A stretch of DNA of 57,774 nt from Acidobacteriota bacterium (lineage in GTDB: Bacteria; Acidobacteriota; Terriglobia; Bryobacterales; UBA6623): assembly GCA_027592785.1 (NCBI GenBank), contig JAQCLD010000013.1, positions 1 to 57,774 on the forward strand. Reading direction: 5' to 3'. A program made the translations under genes and the position numbers. Positions within the stretch are counted from its first letter, which is position 1. Each line of letters starts with the position of its first letter. Positions 16,711-25,022 of the stretch are shown here, one piece after another. A model generated the notes under the pieces. It made no database searches. It was not told the origin of the DNA and was given only the letters and a program-made list of their open reading frames with translations.

Positions 16711-17757
16711 TTAGCGGCTCTGCGAGGCTAGTCGCCCGATTTTCAACTCAGGATGTCGAGCCGCCAGTTCGGAGCGGCGTAATCGCTGCAGAACGTTGCC
16801 GCCTACTTCCGAGGCGAGCGAACCCGAGATGGACGCGCCGCCGCGCAGCATGACGACAATCGTCAGCGTCCGGTCGCGGTCCCGCGCAAAGGAGGCGAAC
16901 CAACCAAGCCGTGTACGCGACCGTTGCGAATTTACGCTGCAGGTGCCGGTTTTGCCCCAGACCGACGTTCCAGAGGCCCGGGCGCGCTTTGCCGTACCCG
17001 TTCGAACCGCCTCGGCCATTCCCTTCTCGATCTCAGGCAGCCAGTCGCCAATGGCCAGATGCCTCTTCAGGCGGGGCGACAAGGCAGTTGCTTGGGACTG
17101 GTCTTCGGGGTGCTGCAGGTAGTACAAGGAACCGCCGTTCGCGATGGAGGAGACAAATGCGGCCAACTGTAGCGGCGTAACGGAAATTCCGTCGCCAAAT
17201 GACGTCATCCGTCCGACGCCCATGTCATGCTCGACGGCTGGGAAGTTGCCGATCTGCTCGCCCGGAATGTTCCAGCCCGCCTTCTCGCCAAATCCTAGCC
17301 AGCGGGCGTAGCGGCGAAAGCGGCCAAACCCCAAGCGCTCTCCCAACTCGTCGAAAAGCACGTTGTTGGATATGGCCAGCCCGTGGACCATCGTCATGAA
17401 CCAGCCGCCGGGAAAGTAGACCTTCTCGGCCGGCTCGATCAGGCCCTCGCTCAGCGCGGCCAAGCCAGCGACTAACTTGATGGTCGAACAGGGGATGTAG
17501 CCGTCGGAGAGAGCCAACTTCTGGTTGACCATCGAGAGAATCTGGCCGGTTTGGGCGTCGGCAACGACGATCGAACCATTCAGTCGACCGAGGGCCTCGA
17601 CGGCCGCTTGCCGAACCAAAGGGTCTTCGCCGTCGGCCCAATCCCCGGCCGGCGAGTTCGCATAAGGCCTGATCGTATAAGCGCGACGTGCCGGTTCGGC
17701 TTGTGCGGCGCCGGTCGCCAGCAAAATCAAGACGGCGATAAGAATGGCGCGGGTCAT
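16711..17757 (-). CDS. Stand-alone penicillin-binding transpeptidase with signal peptide
   Basis: 348 residues from ATG 17757 (an ATG at 17769 adds four residues but overlaps a -10-like box). A signal peptide (ILIAVLILLATGAAQA) is followed by a transpeptidase fold: active-site STIK in IPCSTIKLVAGL, SNN as the SxN motif, and KTGT in VWGKTGTCS. It lacks a glycosyltransferase or PBP dimerisation domain and is shorter than class B PBPs, so it may be a periplasmic D,D-transpeptidase or a class D beta-lactamase relative. The PBP2-like context around GDGISVTPLQLAAF favours a cell-wall role. Confidence 0.8.
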   Translation of the reverse strand: MTRAILIAVLILLATGAAQAEPARRAYTIRPYANSPAGDWADGEDPLVRQAAVEALGRLNGSIVVADAQTGQILSMVNQKLALSDGYIPCSTIKLVAGLAALSEGLIEPAEKVYFPGGWFMTMVHGLAISNNVLFDELGERLGFGRFRRYARWLGFGEKAGWNIPGEQIGNFPAVEHDMGVGRMTSFGDGISVTPLQLAAFVSSIANGGSLYYLQHPEDQSQATALSPRLKRHLAIGDWLPEIEKGMAEAVRTGTAKRARASGTSVWGKTGTCSVNSQRSRTRLGWFASFARDRDRTLTIVVMLRGGASISGSLASEVGGNVLQRLRRSELAARHPELKIGRLASQSR

Positions 17758-17767
17758 GGACCCACCC

Positions 17768-17773
17768 ATTCTA
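17768..17773 (-). promoter_or_regulatory. -10-like TAGAAT before the transpeptidase gene
   Basis: Ends 10 nt before ATG 17757. It overlaps the alternative upstream ATG, which argues for the shorter protein. Confidence 0.4.
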
Positions 17774-17875
17774 GGCGGAGCAGACCGTCTAAGTGAATAG
17801 GCTAGGGGCGCTTAGTCTGATTGCTAAGAGAAGCGCTTTAGCCGTGATACCAACGAGGGAAGACAGCGACAATGG

Positions 17876-17904
17876 GGAACTTTCTCCTCGTCGCCGGTGT
17901 CTAC
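17876..17904 (+). promoter_or_regulatory. ECF (sigma-E-like) promoter upstream of the sigma gene
   Basis: GGAACTT (17876-17882), 17 nt, TCTAC (17900-17904). The -35 matches the sigma-E consensus GGAACTT exactly and the -10 resembles TCTRA. It sits 80 nt before the ECF sigma gene, suggesting autoregulation. Confidence 0.6.
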
Positions 17905-17919
17905 CTTGACAATGAAGCT

Positions 17920-17941
17920 CCCCGGCGGCTATTTGCCGGGG
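17920..17941 (+). promoter_or_regulatory. Hairpin in the leader of the ECF sigma gene
   Basis: CCCCGGC (17920-17926), an 8-nt loop, GCCGGGG (17935-17941). No T-run follows, so it is not a standard terminator; it would sit in the 5' leader of the autoregulated transcript. Confidence 0.4.
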
Positions 17942-17983
17942 AACTAGGCGGCTGATAGGCTATAGGCAGTTCGGTAAGAGCTG

Positions 17984-18634
17984 ATGCACATCTTCGATTC
18001 GCTTTTGGCGCAGCAAGGCATCGAAGACCCCGAAGCGGGTCTCACGAGACGCTTGAAGTGTAGGGAGTCGGAAGCCTACGCCGAACTCATCGAGAAATAC
18101 CCAAAGCCCGTATTCGGCTTTGTCTACAGGCTGTTGGACTGCCCGGACGACGCCCCTGACGTAACTCAGGAAGTGTTCGTCAAGATATTCCGCAACATAG
18201 ACGATTTCCGAGGCGACAGCACGCTGAAGACCTGGATTTACCGCATCGCGGTCCACGAGGCGTCCAATCGCCGCCGCTGGTTCAACCGTCATCGCCGATC
18301 CGAGGTCTCTATCGAGGCCAAGAACGAGGAACGGGGTTCGGCTTGGGAGTGGCTCCGTGATAGTCGTGAAGGCCCGTTTGAACAGTTGCAGCATGTCGAG
18401 CGACTGGATTTGGTCGAAGAGGCCCTGCGAGATATTGACGATCGACTGCGGGCTGCAGTGGTCATGCGAGACCTAGAAGGCTTGAGTTACAACGAGATCG
18501 CCGTGTCGCTTGAGGTCTCCTTAGGGACCGTGAAGTCGAGGATCCTGCGCGGGCGAGAAGCGTTAAGAACCGCGCTGCAGCGGCGCCTATCGGGCGCCTT
18601 GAGCGGCGTCCGATTACAGACGACGACTGAGTAA
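17984..18634 (+). CDS. ECF RNA polymerase sigma factor (RpoE-like)
   Basis: 216 residues. Region 2 has the DAPDVTQEVFVKIFRN core-binding and -10 segment plus TWIYRIAVHEASNRRR; region 4 has LEGLSYNEIAVSLEVSLGTVKSRILRGRE. These are typical of group RpoE/SigW-like factors. A zinc-finger anti-sigma gene follows after 5 nt. A near-consensus sigma-E promoter lies upstream, so the pair is probably autoregulated and envelope-stress related. Confidence 0.93.
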   Translation: MHIFDSLLAQQGIEDPEAGLTRRLKCRESEAYAELIEKYPKPVFGFVYRLLDCPDDAPDVTQEVFVKIFRNIDDFRGDSTLKTWIYRIAVHEASNRRRWFNRHRRSEVSIEAKNEERGSAWEWLRDSREGPFEQLQHVERLDLVEEALRDIDDRLRAAVVMRDLEGLSYNEIAVSLEVSLGTVKSRILRGREALRTALQRRLSGALSGVRLQTTTE

Positions 18635-18639
18635 ATGTC

Positions 18640-19305
18640 ATGCACTGCTCATGGATACAGCAACGATTGTCCGCTTACGCAGAGGGAGAGCTGACTGGCA
18701 TTGCGCGTTTCGTAACGCGGCTGCACCTTCAGGTTTGTCCTTCGTGCTTGCGTGACGCGGAGTCGGTGGAAGCAGCATGGTCGCCGCTGAGGCTCTTGCG
18801 CAGGCCGGAGCCGCCGACAACATTGGCCACGCAGTTGCGGGCGGCGATCTCACTCGAACTAGCGCACGGCAACCCGTGGCAGTGGAGAATGTCGCGATTG
18901 AAATCGGCCCTGCGAGACAGCATGCGGCCCATGGCGATTCGCACGATTAGCGGATCGCTGTCGGCGGCGTTGTTGTTTGGGCTTGTCATGCCCGCCCTAT
19001 GGACGCTGCCGGTGGAGGCGAGCGACGATATTCCCGTCACGTATCTGACGAAGGGGTTAGTGAGCAACCCGACGTTAGAGGCGGAAGAGTTGTTCCCGTT
19101 CAGCGAAGACACGGACGTTTTGGTCTATATCGACACAAGCGGTAAGATGTACGACTTCCAACTGCCCGAAGCCCAACGTCTAAACGTGCAGTTGAGAGCT
19201 GAGATCGCGCAATCCCTCTTGTTGGCCGAGTTCGAGCCGGCGACCTTCTTCGGCCAACCCGTGCTGGGCCGCGTGGTCATCACGTTCACAACCGTGAAGG
19301 GCTGA
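18640..19305 (+). CDS. Membrane anti-sigma factor with zinc-finger N-terminus
   Basis: 221 residues. The N-terminus has the ZAS pattern: HxxxCxxC in LHLQVCPSC, with further His/Cys at residues 2-3. A single transmembrane segment lies around residues 104-123. The C-terminal extracytoplasmic domain (VLVYIDTSGKMYDFQLPE, then FEPATFFGQPVLGRVVITF) resembles a TonB C-terminal fold, with the PA...G.PV pattern. It should sequester the sigma factor encoded 5 nt upstream and release it on an envelope signal. rsmA begins at the very next base after its TGA. Confidence 0.82.
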   Translation: MHCSWIQQRLSAYAEGELTGIARFVTRLHLQVCPSCLRDAESVEAAWSPLRLLRRPEPPTTLATQLRAAISLELAHGNPWQWRMSRLKSALRDSMRPMAIRTISGSLSAALLFGLVMPALWTLPVEASDDIPVTYLTKGLVSNPTLEAEELFPFSEDTDVLVYIDTSGKMYDFQLPEAQRLNVQLRAEIAQSLLLAEFEPATFFGQPVLGRVVITFTTVKG

Positions 19306-20106
19306 GTGGCTTCCGCTAGGAAGTCCACCGCAAAGCGCGGTCCGCGCCCTCGGCTGGGCCAGCATTTTCTCCACGATCAGGGAGTCCTGGATCGCATCGT
19401 CGCCGCGCTCGCGTTTGACGAAGACCAACTCGTTGTCGAAATCGGCCCGGGCCGGGGTGTGCTGACGAGGCGTCTGCTGGCGGCAGGCGCACGGGTGCGG
19501 GCCGTGGAGTTGGACGCCTACCTGGCCGGTCGGCTTCGCGAGGAATTTGCCGCCGAACCCCGCTTTCAGCTGATTGAGGACGACATCCTCAACGTGGATA
19601 TCGGCGCCTTGGCCCAGGGAGAGGCGGCTGTGTTAGCCGGCAACCTGCCCTACTACATCACCTCGCCTATCATCCGACGGGTCCTAGCTGCGGGCCGCAG
19701 CTACGAGAGGGCGGTATTCCTCGTTCAATTGGAAACAGCACAGAGGATCGCGGCTCTCAAGGGTTCGCGCGACTACGCTTACTTGAGCGCGCTGACGCGC
19801 ATGCAGTCCGATCCGGAAATCCTTTTCAACGTCCCGCCGAGCTCCTTCAGCCCGCCGCCTCGTGTTCAGTCGGCCGTGATGCGTCTCACTAGCCGAGCAG
19901 ACGCAACGCCGGACCCGACGTTCGTGAAGTTCTTGGAGGCGGCCTTTCGGCACCCGCGCAAGACGCTGCTCAACAATCTGGGCGTCCTCTATGAGAAGGC
20001 GGCCGTCGGCGGCGAACCCGAGTCAGGACTTCGGGCCCAACAATTGGATGTAGAGGAGCTGCGGGACCTGTGGGAGCGTCTAGAGCAGCGAGTCCCATCC
20101 GGCTAA
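19306..20106 (+). CDS. rsmA: 16S rRNA (adenine1518-N6/adenine1519-N6)-dimethyltransferase
   Basis: 266 residues from a GTG that directly follows the upstream stop. LGQHFLHD, the SAM site VEIGPGRGVLTRRL and catalytic NLPYYITSPIIRR identify KsgA/RsmA, which dimethylates two adenines in helix 45 of 16S rRNA. Length is normal. Its 3' end overlaps the convergent mannose-1-phosphate guanylyltransferase gene by 27 nt. Confidence 0.95.
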   Translation: MASARKSTAKRGPRPRLGQHFLHDQGVLDRIVAALAFDEDQLVVEIGPGRGVLTRRLLAAGARVRAVELDAYLAGRLREEFAAEPRFQLIEDDILNVDIGALAQGEAAVLAGNLPYYITSPIIRRVLAAGRSYERAVFLVQLETAQRIAALKGSRDYAYLSALTRMQSDPEILFNVPPSSFSPPPRVQSAVMRLTSRADATPDPTFVKFLEAAFRHPRKTLLNNLGVLYEKAAVGGEPESGLRAQQLDVEELRDLWERLEQRVPSG

Positions 20107-21159
20107 TTCGAGGGCTTTGACGAGCGCGGAAACCTTCTGGGCTTCGGAACGCGGACAGATCAACAGCGCGTCGGGCGTGTCGACGACGACCAGATCATGA
20201 ACGCCGACTAGGGCCACGAACTTTCCCGCTGCATCGACATAGTTGCCGGTGGCGTCGAGCGCTTCGATGGGAGAATGAGCGACGTTGCCTGCGAGATTCT
20301 TAGTCCCCAGTTCGTAGGCCGCTTGCCAGCTGCCGATGTCGTTCCAACCGAAGTCTTTACAGGGGAGGCCGACGATGTTGGCGGCGTGCTCCAGGACCCC
20401 GTAGTCGATGGAGACGTTGTCGCATTGCGGGTAAGCGCTGCGCAGCTTCGCCCGGAAAGCGCGGGAGCGGGAACTGGGCAGCGTCGACAAAGCGGCGGCG
20501 GTTTTCGGCAACAGCGCCTTGATCGCCGCATCGATGACCTCCGCCTTCCAGACAAACATTCCGCTGTTCCAAAAGAAGCGGCCCGCCTTGATGAAGCGCG
20601 TCGCGGTTGCTTTGTCCGGCTTCTCGCGAAAGCGCTTGACCGGAACCGCCACAGCGCTGCCCAGTTTCGTCCCGCTGGGGAACTCTATGTAGCCAAAGCC
20701 CGTTTCGGCCCAGCGCGGTTCGAGACCCAACACAACCAGCCCGTCGTCTTGCGCGGCACGGACGGCTCGAGATAAGACTTGCAAGAAATGCTTCGGCTTG
20801 GCGATCAGGTGATCCGAAGGGAACACTCCCATGACTGCGGAGGGATCTTGCTGGAGGATCAAGCGTGCAGCAAGCGCGATGGCGGGCGCGGTGTTGCGCT
20901 GCACCGGCTCGGCGATCACTTGATGACGCGGCACGGTCGGCAACTGGCGGCGAATCGCCGGGGCCAAGATGTCGTTGGTCAGGATCCAGATGCGCTCTGG
21001 AGGAATCAGCGGAGATAGACGGACAACAGTCTCTTGCAACAAAGAGATGCTGCCGTGGAAAGGCAACAGCTGCTTCGGCGTCTTCTTGCGGCTACGAGGC
21101 CAAAACCGGGTGCCCCGCCCGCCCGCCAAGATGACGGCATGCAAGGGCGCTTTGCTCAT
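20080..21159 (-). CDS. manC: Mannose-1-phosphate guanylyltransferase
   Basis: 359 residues when started at ATG 21159, which overlaps the lepB stop by 4 bp; the longer frame only adds antisense of lepB. Nucleotidyltransferase signature ILAGGRGTRFWPRSR with KTPKQLLPF, plus GVFPSDH and FVWKAEVIDAAI. It makes GDP-mannose from mannose-1-phosphate and GTP for polysaccharide synthesis. The C-terminal cupin (isomerase) domain of bifunctional enzymes is absent. It fits the neighbouring glycosyltransferase genes. Confidence 0.92.
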   Translation of the reverse strand: MSKAPLHAVILAGGRGTRFWPRSRKKTPKQLLPFHGSISLLQETVVRLSPLIPPERIWILTNDILAPAIRRQLPTVPRHQVIAEPVQRNTAPAIALAARLILQQDPSAVMGVFPSDHLIAKPKHFLQVLSRAVRAAQDDGLVVLGLEPRWAETGFGYIEFPSGTKLGSAVAVPVKRFREKPDKATATRFIKAGRFFWNSGMFVWKAEVIDAAIKALLPKTAAALSTLPSSRSRAFRAKLRSAYPQCDNVSIDYGVLEHAANIVGLPCKDFGWNDIGSWQAAYELGTKNLAGNVAHSPIEALDATGNYVDAAGKFVALVGVHDLVVVDTPDALLICPRSEAQKVSALVKALELAGWDSLL

Positions 21160-21941
21160 CGCTCCAGTTCGTAGGGGTGAATGAGATGGAACGTGCGGGC
21201 CCAGCGAGTCTTCGAGAAGAAGTTGAACATCAGATCGCGCAAATGAGCCGGAGAAATCCCCGAGAATTGCTCGGTCGGCGCGTCGTAAGACCAATAGATG
21301 ATCAGCGGCTTGCCGATGATGTTCTTGCGCGGCACGAAACCCCAGTAGCGACTGTCCAGGGAATGATCGCGATTGTCGCCCATGGCGAAGTACGAACCGT
21401 CGGGAATGACGACATCTCCGCCGGAGACGTTGCTCTCCAGCATCTCGATGGCCTGCGGATAGACCTGACCGTTCGGCGGTGATGGGAAGTTGTCGCGGTA
21501 GTACTCGATGTAGTCCGACTTGTGGATCACGTAGGGCTCTACGATTTCCTTACCGTTGATCCAAACCTGCTTGTTGATGATGTGGATTCGATCGCCCGGC
21601 ACTCCGATCACACGTTTGACGAAAGTCTGGGACAGATCGACTGGGTAGCGAAATACGATGATGTCGCCGCGCTCTACATCCAGGTAGGGGAGCAAGCGGG
21701 AGGCCACCGGGTCGGACGGCGCGTAGGCCAACTTGTCGACCAGCAAGTGATCGCCGATGAGCAGCGAGTCTTCCATCGAACCGGTCGGGATGACGAACGC
21801 TTGAACCAGCGTTGTTGTGCCGAACAGCAGCAACAGAATCGTCACGGTCCATTCGGCGATGACGCCGCGCGCGGCCGATTCTTCCTTCTTCGGTGCGGGC
21901 TCCGCCGGCTTAGCGTCGGACTTCTGCTTTTCTACAGGCAC
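21156..21941 (-). CDS. lepB: Signal peptidase I
   Basis: 261 residues from GTG. A charged N-terminus precedes one membrane helix (about 33-51). Catalytic Ser lies in IPTGSMEDSLLIGD and the general-base Lys in FVKRVIGVPGDRI; GDNRDHSLDSRYWG is box E. It cleaves Sec signal peptides at the outer face of the inner membrane. It lies between a GT4 gene and manC on one strand; a TAAACT box 6 nt before the GTG may give it its own transcript. Confidence 0.95.
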   Translation of the reverse strand: MPVEKQKSDAKPAEPAPKKEESAARGVIAEWTVTILLLLFGTTTLVQAFVIPTGSMEDSLLIGDHLLVDKLAYAPSDPVASRLLPYLDVERGDIIVFRYPVDLSQTFVKRVIGVPGDRIHIINKQVWINGKEIVEPYVIHKSDYIEYYRDNFPSPPNGQVYPQAIEMLESNVSGGDVVIPDGSYFAMGDNRDHSLDSRYWGFVPRKNIIGKPLIIYWSYDAPTEQFSGISPAHLRDLMFNFFSKTRWARTFHLIHPYELER

Positions 21942-21947
21942 TTTTGT

Positions 21948-21953
21948 AGTTTA
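21948..21953 (-). promoter_or_regulatory. -10-like TAAACT before lepB
   Basis: Ends 6 nt before the GTG, within the 37-nt gap after the GT4 gene. No ribosome-binding site is visible. Confidence 0.35.
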
Positions 21954-21978
21954 GCTCTTCAGGCGACAGCCTAACCGC

Positions 21979-23106
21979 TCAGCGCTGAGTCACTTCCGAA
22001 TAGATCTCGAGCACGCGCTTTGCGGATTTATCCCAGCTGAACGCCTTCACTCGCCGCGCGCCGCGCTCGCGCAGCAGCGCGCGATGTTCGTCGTCGACCA
22101 GAACCCGCTGAAGCCCCCTGGCGATATCGAACACGTTTTCCGGGTTGACCAGTTCTGCAGCATCTCCGACGGCTTCGGGCAACGAGGAGACGTTGGAGGT
22201 CACAACCGGAGTCCCGTTGGCCATGGCCTCAAGAGGAGGCATACCGAACCCCTCGTAGAGCGACGGGAAAGCGAAGGCTTCGGCCGACGCGTAGAAGACC
22301 CGCAGCGTCTCCACGGGGACAAACCCGAGAAAGCGAACTGAGTCCTGGACTCGTGTGCGCAAGACGGCATGCCGAACCTCGGGGAGGGCGCCAATATCGT
22401 CGCCGATGATGATCAACTTCAAGCTGTGGAGCTTGGTATGCTTCTCCAACCGAGCCTTAACCACAGCGAAAGCGTCGACCAAACGGGGCAGGTTCTTGTG
22501 AACCTGAATACGGCCCGCGTAAAGAATAAACGGGTCGGCGACGGAATAGCGCTCCAGCGTGCGCTGACGTTCGCCGTCGGTCACCGGTTGGGCGACCTGA
22601 TCGTCGACGGCATCGTAAACGACCTCTAGATTGCTCTCAGACAAGCCCAGGCGCTTCACCGCGTCCCGCTTGGTCGCGTTAGAGACGGCGATGACCTTCG
22701 CTGCCCGCTTGAGACCCAGGCGCAAGGCGGAGTTGGATAGATTCTCCTTGAGCTTAGATCCCTCCGCGGTGGGGAACAGGATGTTGTTGAGATCGTGAAG
22801 CGTAGCCACGTAGGGCCGTGGAGTGGACAAGGGAACCCAGCGATGCGGTACGTGAAGCGTGTCGAGGCCAAGTCGCCGGAGGGCCAAACCGTAGGTCAGG
22901 TGACTTCTCGGCGCGTCGTAGCGGCGGTCGTACGGTTCGAAGGAAAAATTCGCCGGCAGCTCGCCCAAGTGCTGCAAGTGCTCGTGGCGGCCTATCAGTA
23001 CGAAATCATGTCCGGTACCGACGCGAGCTAAGGAGTGCACCAAATTCTTGGTGTAGGTGCCGACTCCAAATCCGTCGGCGCGGCGGATATCGATTCCGAT
23101 TCTCAT
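21979..23106 (-). CDS. GT4-family glycosyltransferase
   Basis: 375 residues, GT-B fold: N-terminal [20 protein letters not shown], then the donor-binding domain with [19 protein letters not shown] and the E-x7-E segment [22 protein letters not shown]. Members use nucleotide sugars such as GDP-mannose. A GGAG 9 nt upstream supports the ATG. With manC downstream, a mannosyl transfer step in an exopolysaccharide is plausible but not shown. Confidence 0.88.
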   Translation of the reverse strand: MRIGIDIRRADGFGVGTYTKNLVHSLARVGTGHDFVLIGRHEHLQHLGELPANFSFEPYDRRYDAPRSHLTYGLALRRLGLDTLHVPHRWVPLSTPRPYVATLHDLNNILFPTAEGSKLKENLSNSALRLGLKRAAKVIAVSNATKRDAVKRLGLSESNLEVVYDAVDDQVAQPVTDGERQRTLERYSVADPFILYAGRIQVHKNLPRLVDAFAVVKARLEKHTKLHSLKLIIIGDDIGALPEVRHAVLRTRVQDSVRFLGFVPVETLRVFYASAEAFAFPSLYEGFGMPPLEAMANGTPVVTSNVSSLPEAVGDAAELVNPENVFDIARGLQRVLVDDEHRALLRERGARRVKAFSWDKSAKRVLEIYSEVTQR

Positions 23107-23198
23107 TGCCGAAAACTCCGCCGTTCATGACCAGTGCGTCCACAATCCGTGGTTCCGACAACCGGCCATCCGCAACGACTGGGCCAATCTTACCATGC

Positions 23199-23204
23199 TA
23201 GAAT
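23199..23204 (+). promoter_or_regulatory. -10-like TAGAAT upstream of proS
   Basis: Located 52 nt before the proS ATG in the divergent gap; no good -35 at 17 nt. Confidence 0.3.
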
Positions 23205-23256
23205 CAACGGTTTACGGTCACTTGACCGCGTCCCAGGACAGTTACTTTCACCCCTT

Positions 23257-24969
23257 ATGCGCTGGAGCCGTCTGTTTATCCCGACTCTCCGCGACGCACC
23301 GGCCGAAGCTGAAGTCATCAGCCACAAGCTGCTGCTGCGCGCCGGTTACGTTCGCCAGTTATCGGCCGGATTTTACTGTTACCTCTATCTAGCGAAGCGC
23401 TCGCTGAACAAGATCGAACGGATCATTCGCGAAGAGATGGACGCCATCGGAGCGCAGGAGGTCTATACGCCCGAGGTGCATCCGGCGGAGTTGTGGAAGG
23501 AGAGCGGGCGCTGGGACTCGATCGGCCACGATATGTTCCGCTTGCAGGATCGTTGGGGCCGCGATCTGTGCCTGGGGATGACCGAAGAAGAGGTCATGAC
23601 TTGGCTGGCGAAAGGGGAGCTGCGCTCCTACAAGCAACTGCCGCAGATCTGGTACCAGATCCAGGCGAAGTTCCGTGATGAGCCGCGCCCAAAGGCTGGC
23701 CTGATGCGCGTACGGCGCTTCACGATGAAGGATTCCTATTCCTTCGATCTGGACGCGTCGGGACTGGACGAGAGCTACAAGAAGCACTACGGCGCCTATT
23801 GCCGGATTTTCGACCGCTGCGGCCTCGACTACTTACCTGTTGAAGCCCATTCGGGGGCCATGGGCGGCAGTGAATCGCACGAGTTCGTAGCGCCTTCGGC
23901 CGCGGGCGAAGACTGGCTCGTGGAGTGCGCCGATTCCGGGTACGCAGCCAACGTCGAGAAGGCCGTGGCGCGGCCTAAGCCGGCGCCCGAGGACGAGCCC
24001 GACGAGAACCCTCCCGAGGAGTTCGACACTCCCGGCAAGAAGACGATTGAAGAAGTCGCCAGTTTCGATGGGCTTCCAGCGACTTCGCACATCAAGACTC
24101 TTGTGATGGTTGCCGACGGCAAACCGATTCTCGTGCTGCTGCGCGGCGATCACGGCTTGAATGAAGCGAAGCTCGAGGGCATCCTCCAGGCACGTGAACT
24201 GCGCCCGGCGCATCCGGAAGAACTGGGCGATTGGATGGGCGCGGGCGCCGGTTCGCTCGGGCCTGTCGGCGTCGGACCCAAGCTAAAGATCCTGGCTGAT
24301 TCCGCGCTGGAGGGTCGCAAGAACATGATCTGCGGCGCCAACAAGGACGGCAAGCATCTGCGTAACGTCACCCCGGGGCGCGATTTTGAGGCGGAATTCG
24401 TTGACGTCCGCCAAGTCGAAGACGGCGACCTCGACATCCAGTCGGGCTCTCCCGTCCGGCTGCGCAAGTGCATTGAGATCGGCCACATCTTCAAGCTGGG
24501 TTACCGCTATTCGGAGTCGATGCACCTGCGCGTACTGGACGTAAACGGCAAAGAAGTCGCCCCGATCATGGGCTCCTACGGAATTGGCCTGGAGCGCATT
24601 CTCACCGCCGCTATTGAGCAGAATAATGACGAGGGCGGCATGGCCCTCCCAGCCTCCATCGCGCCTTTCGAGGTCGTCGTGACTCCCGTCAACTTGAAGG
24701 ACGAACAGCAGGCTGAAGCGGCGGAGCGTATCTACGCTGATCTGAAGACTGCGGGAATCGATGTATTATTTGACGATCGAGCCGAAAGGGCGGGCGTCAA
24801 GTTCAAGGACGCCGATCTGATCGGCATCCCCTATCGCATCGTGGTAGGCAAAGGAATCGTCGACGGCAATGTCGAGTTCGTGGACCGCGCGAGCCGTCAG
24901 GCCTCGGATGCTAAACTTGAGGATGTCGTCAGTCTGCTTGCGGAAAAGCTAGTTCCGACTAGGTCTTAG
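23257..24969 (+). CDS. proS: Prolyl-tRNA synthetase
   Basis: 570 residues from ATG 23257, where the family-typical MRWSRLFIPTLRD begins; the frame upstream is not conserved-looking. Class II catalytic core in two halves: AEVISHKLLLRAGYVRQLSAG ... MKDSYSF, and APIMGSYGIGLERI. Residues ~200-390 form the inserted YbaK-like editing domain of bacterial-type ProRS, and the C-terminal anticodon-binding domain ends the protein. Essential for charging tRNA-Pro. Confidence 0.95.
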   Translation: MRWSRLFIPTLRDAPAEAEVISHKLLLRAGYVRQLSAGFYCYLYLAKRSLNKIERIIREEMDAIGAQEVYTPEVHPAELWKESGRWDSIGHDMFRLQDRWGRDLCLGMTEEEVMTWLAKGELRSYKQLPQIWYQIQAKFRDEPRPKAGLMRVRRFTMKDSYSFDLDASGLDESYKKHYGAYCRIFDRCGLDYLPVEAHSGAMGGSESHEFVAPSAAGEDWLVECADSGYAANVEKAVARPKPAPEDEPDENPPEEFDTPGKKTIEEVASFDGLPATSHIKTLVMVADGKPILVLLRGDHGLNEAKLEGILQARELRPAHPEELGDWMGAGAGSLGPVGVGPKLKILADSALEGRKNMICGANKDGKHLRNVTPGRDFEAEFVDVRQVEDGDLDIQSGSPVRLRKCIEIGHIFKLGYRYSESMHLRVLDVNGKEVAPIMGSYGIGLERILTAAIEQNNDEGGMALPASIAPFEVVVTPVNLKDEQQAEAAERIYADLKTAGIDVLFDDRAERAGVKFKDADLIGIPYRIVVGKGIVDGNVEFVDRASRQASDAKLEDVVSLLAEKLVPTRS

Positions 24970-25022
24970 CCAAAATCCAGCGCCCAGGAGACAGTCCGCC
25001 TAACGCGACATGAGATCGGACC

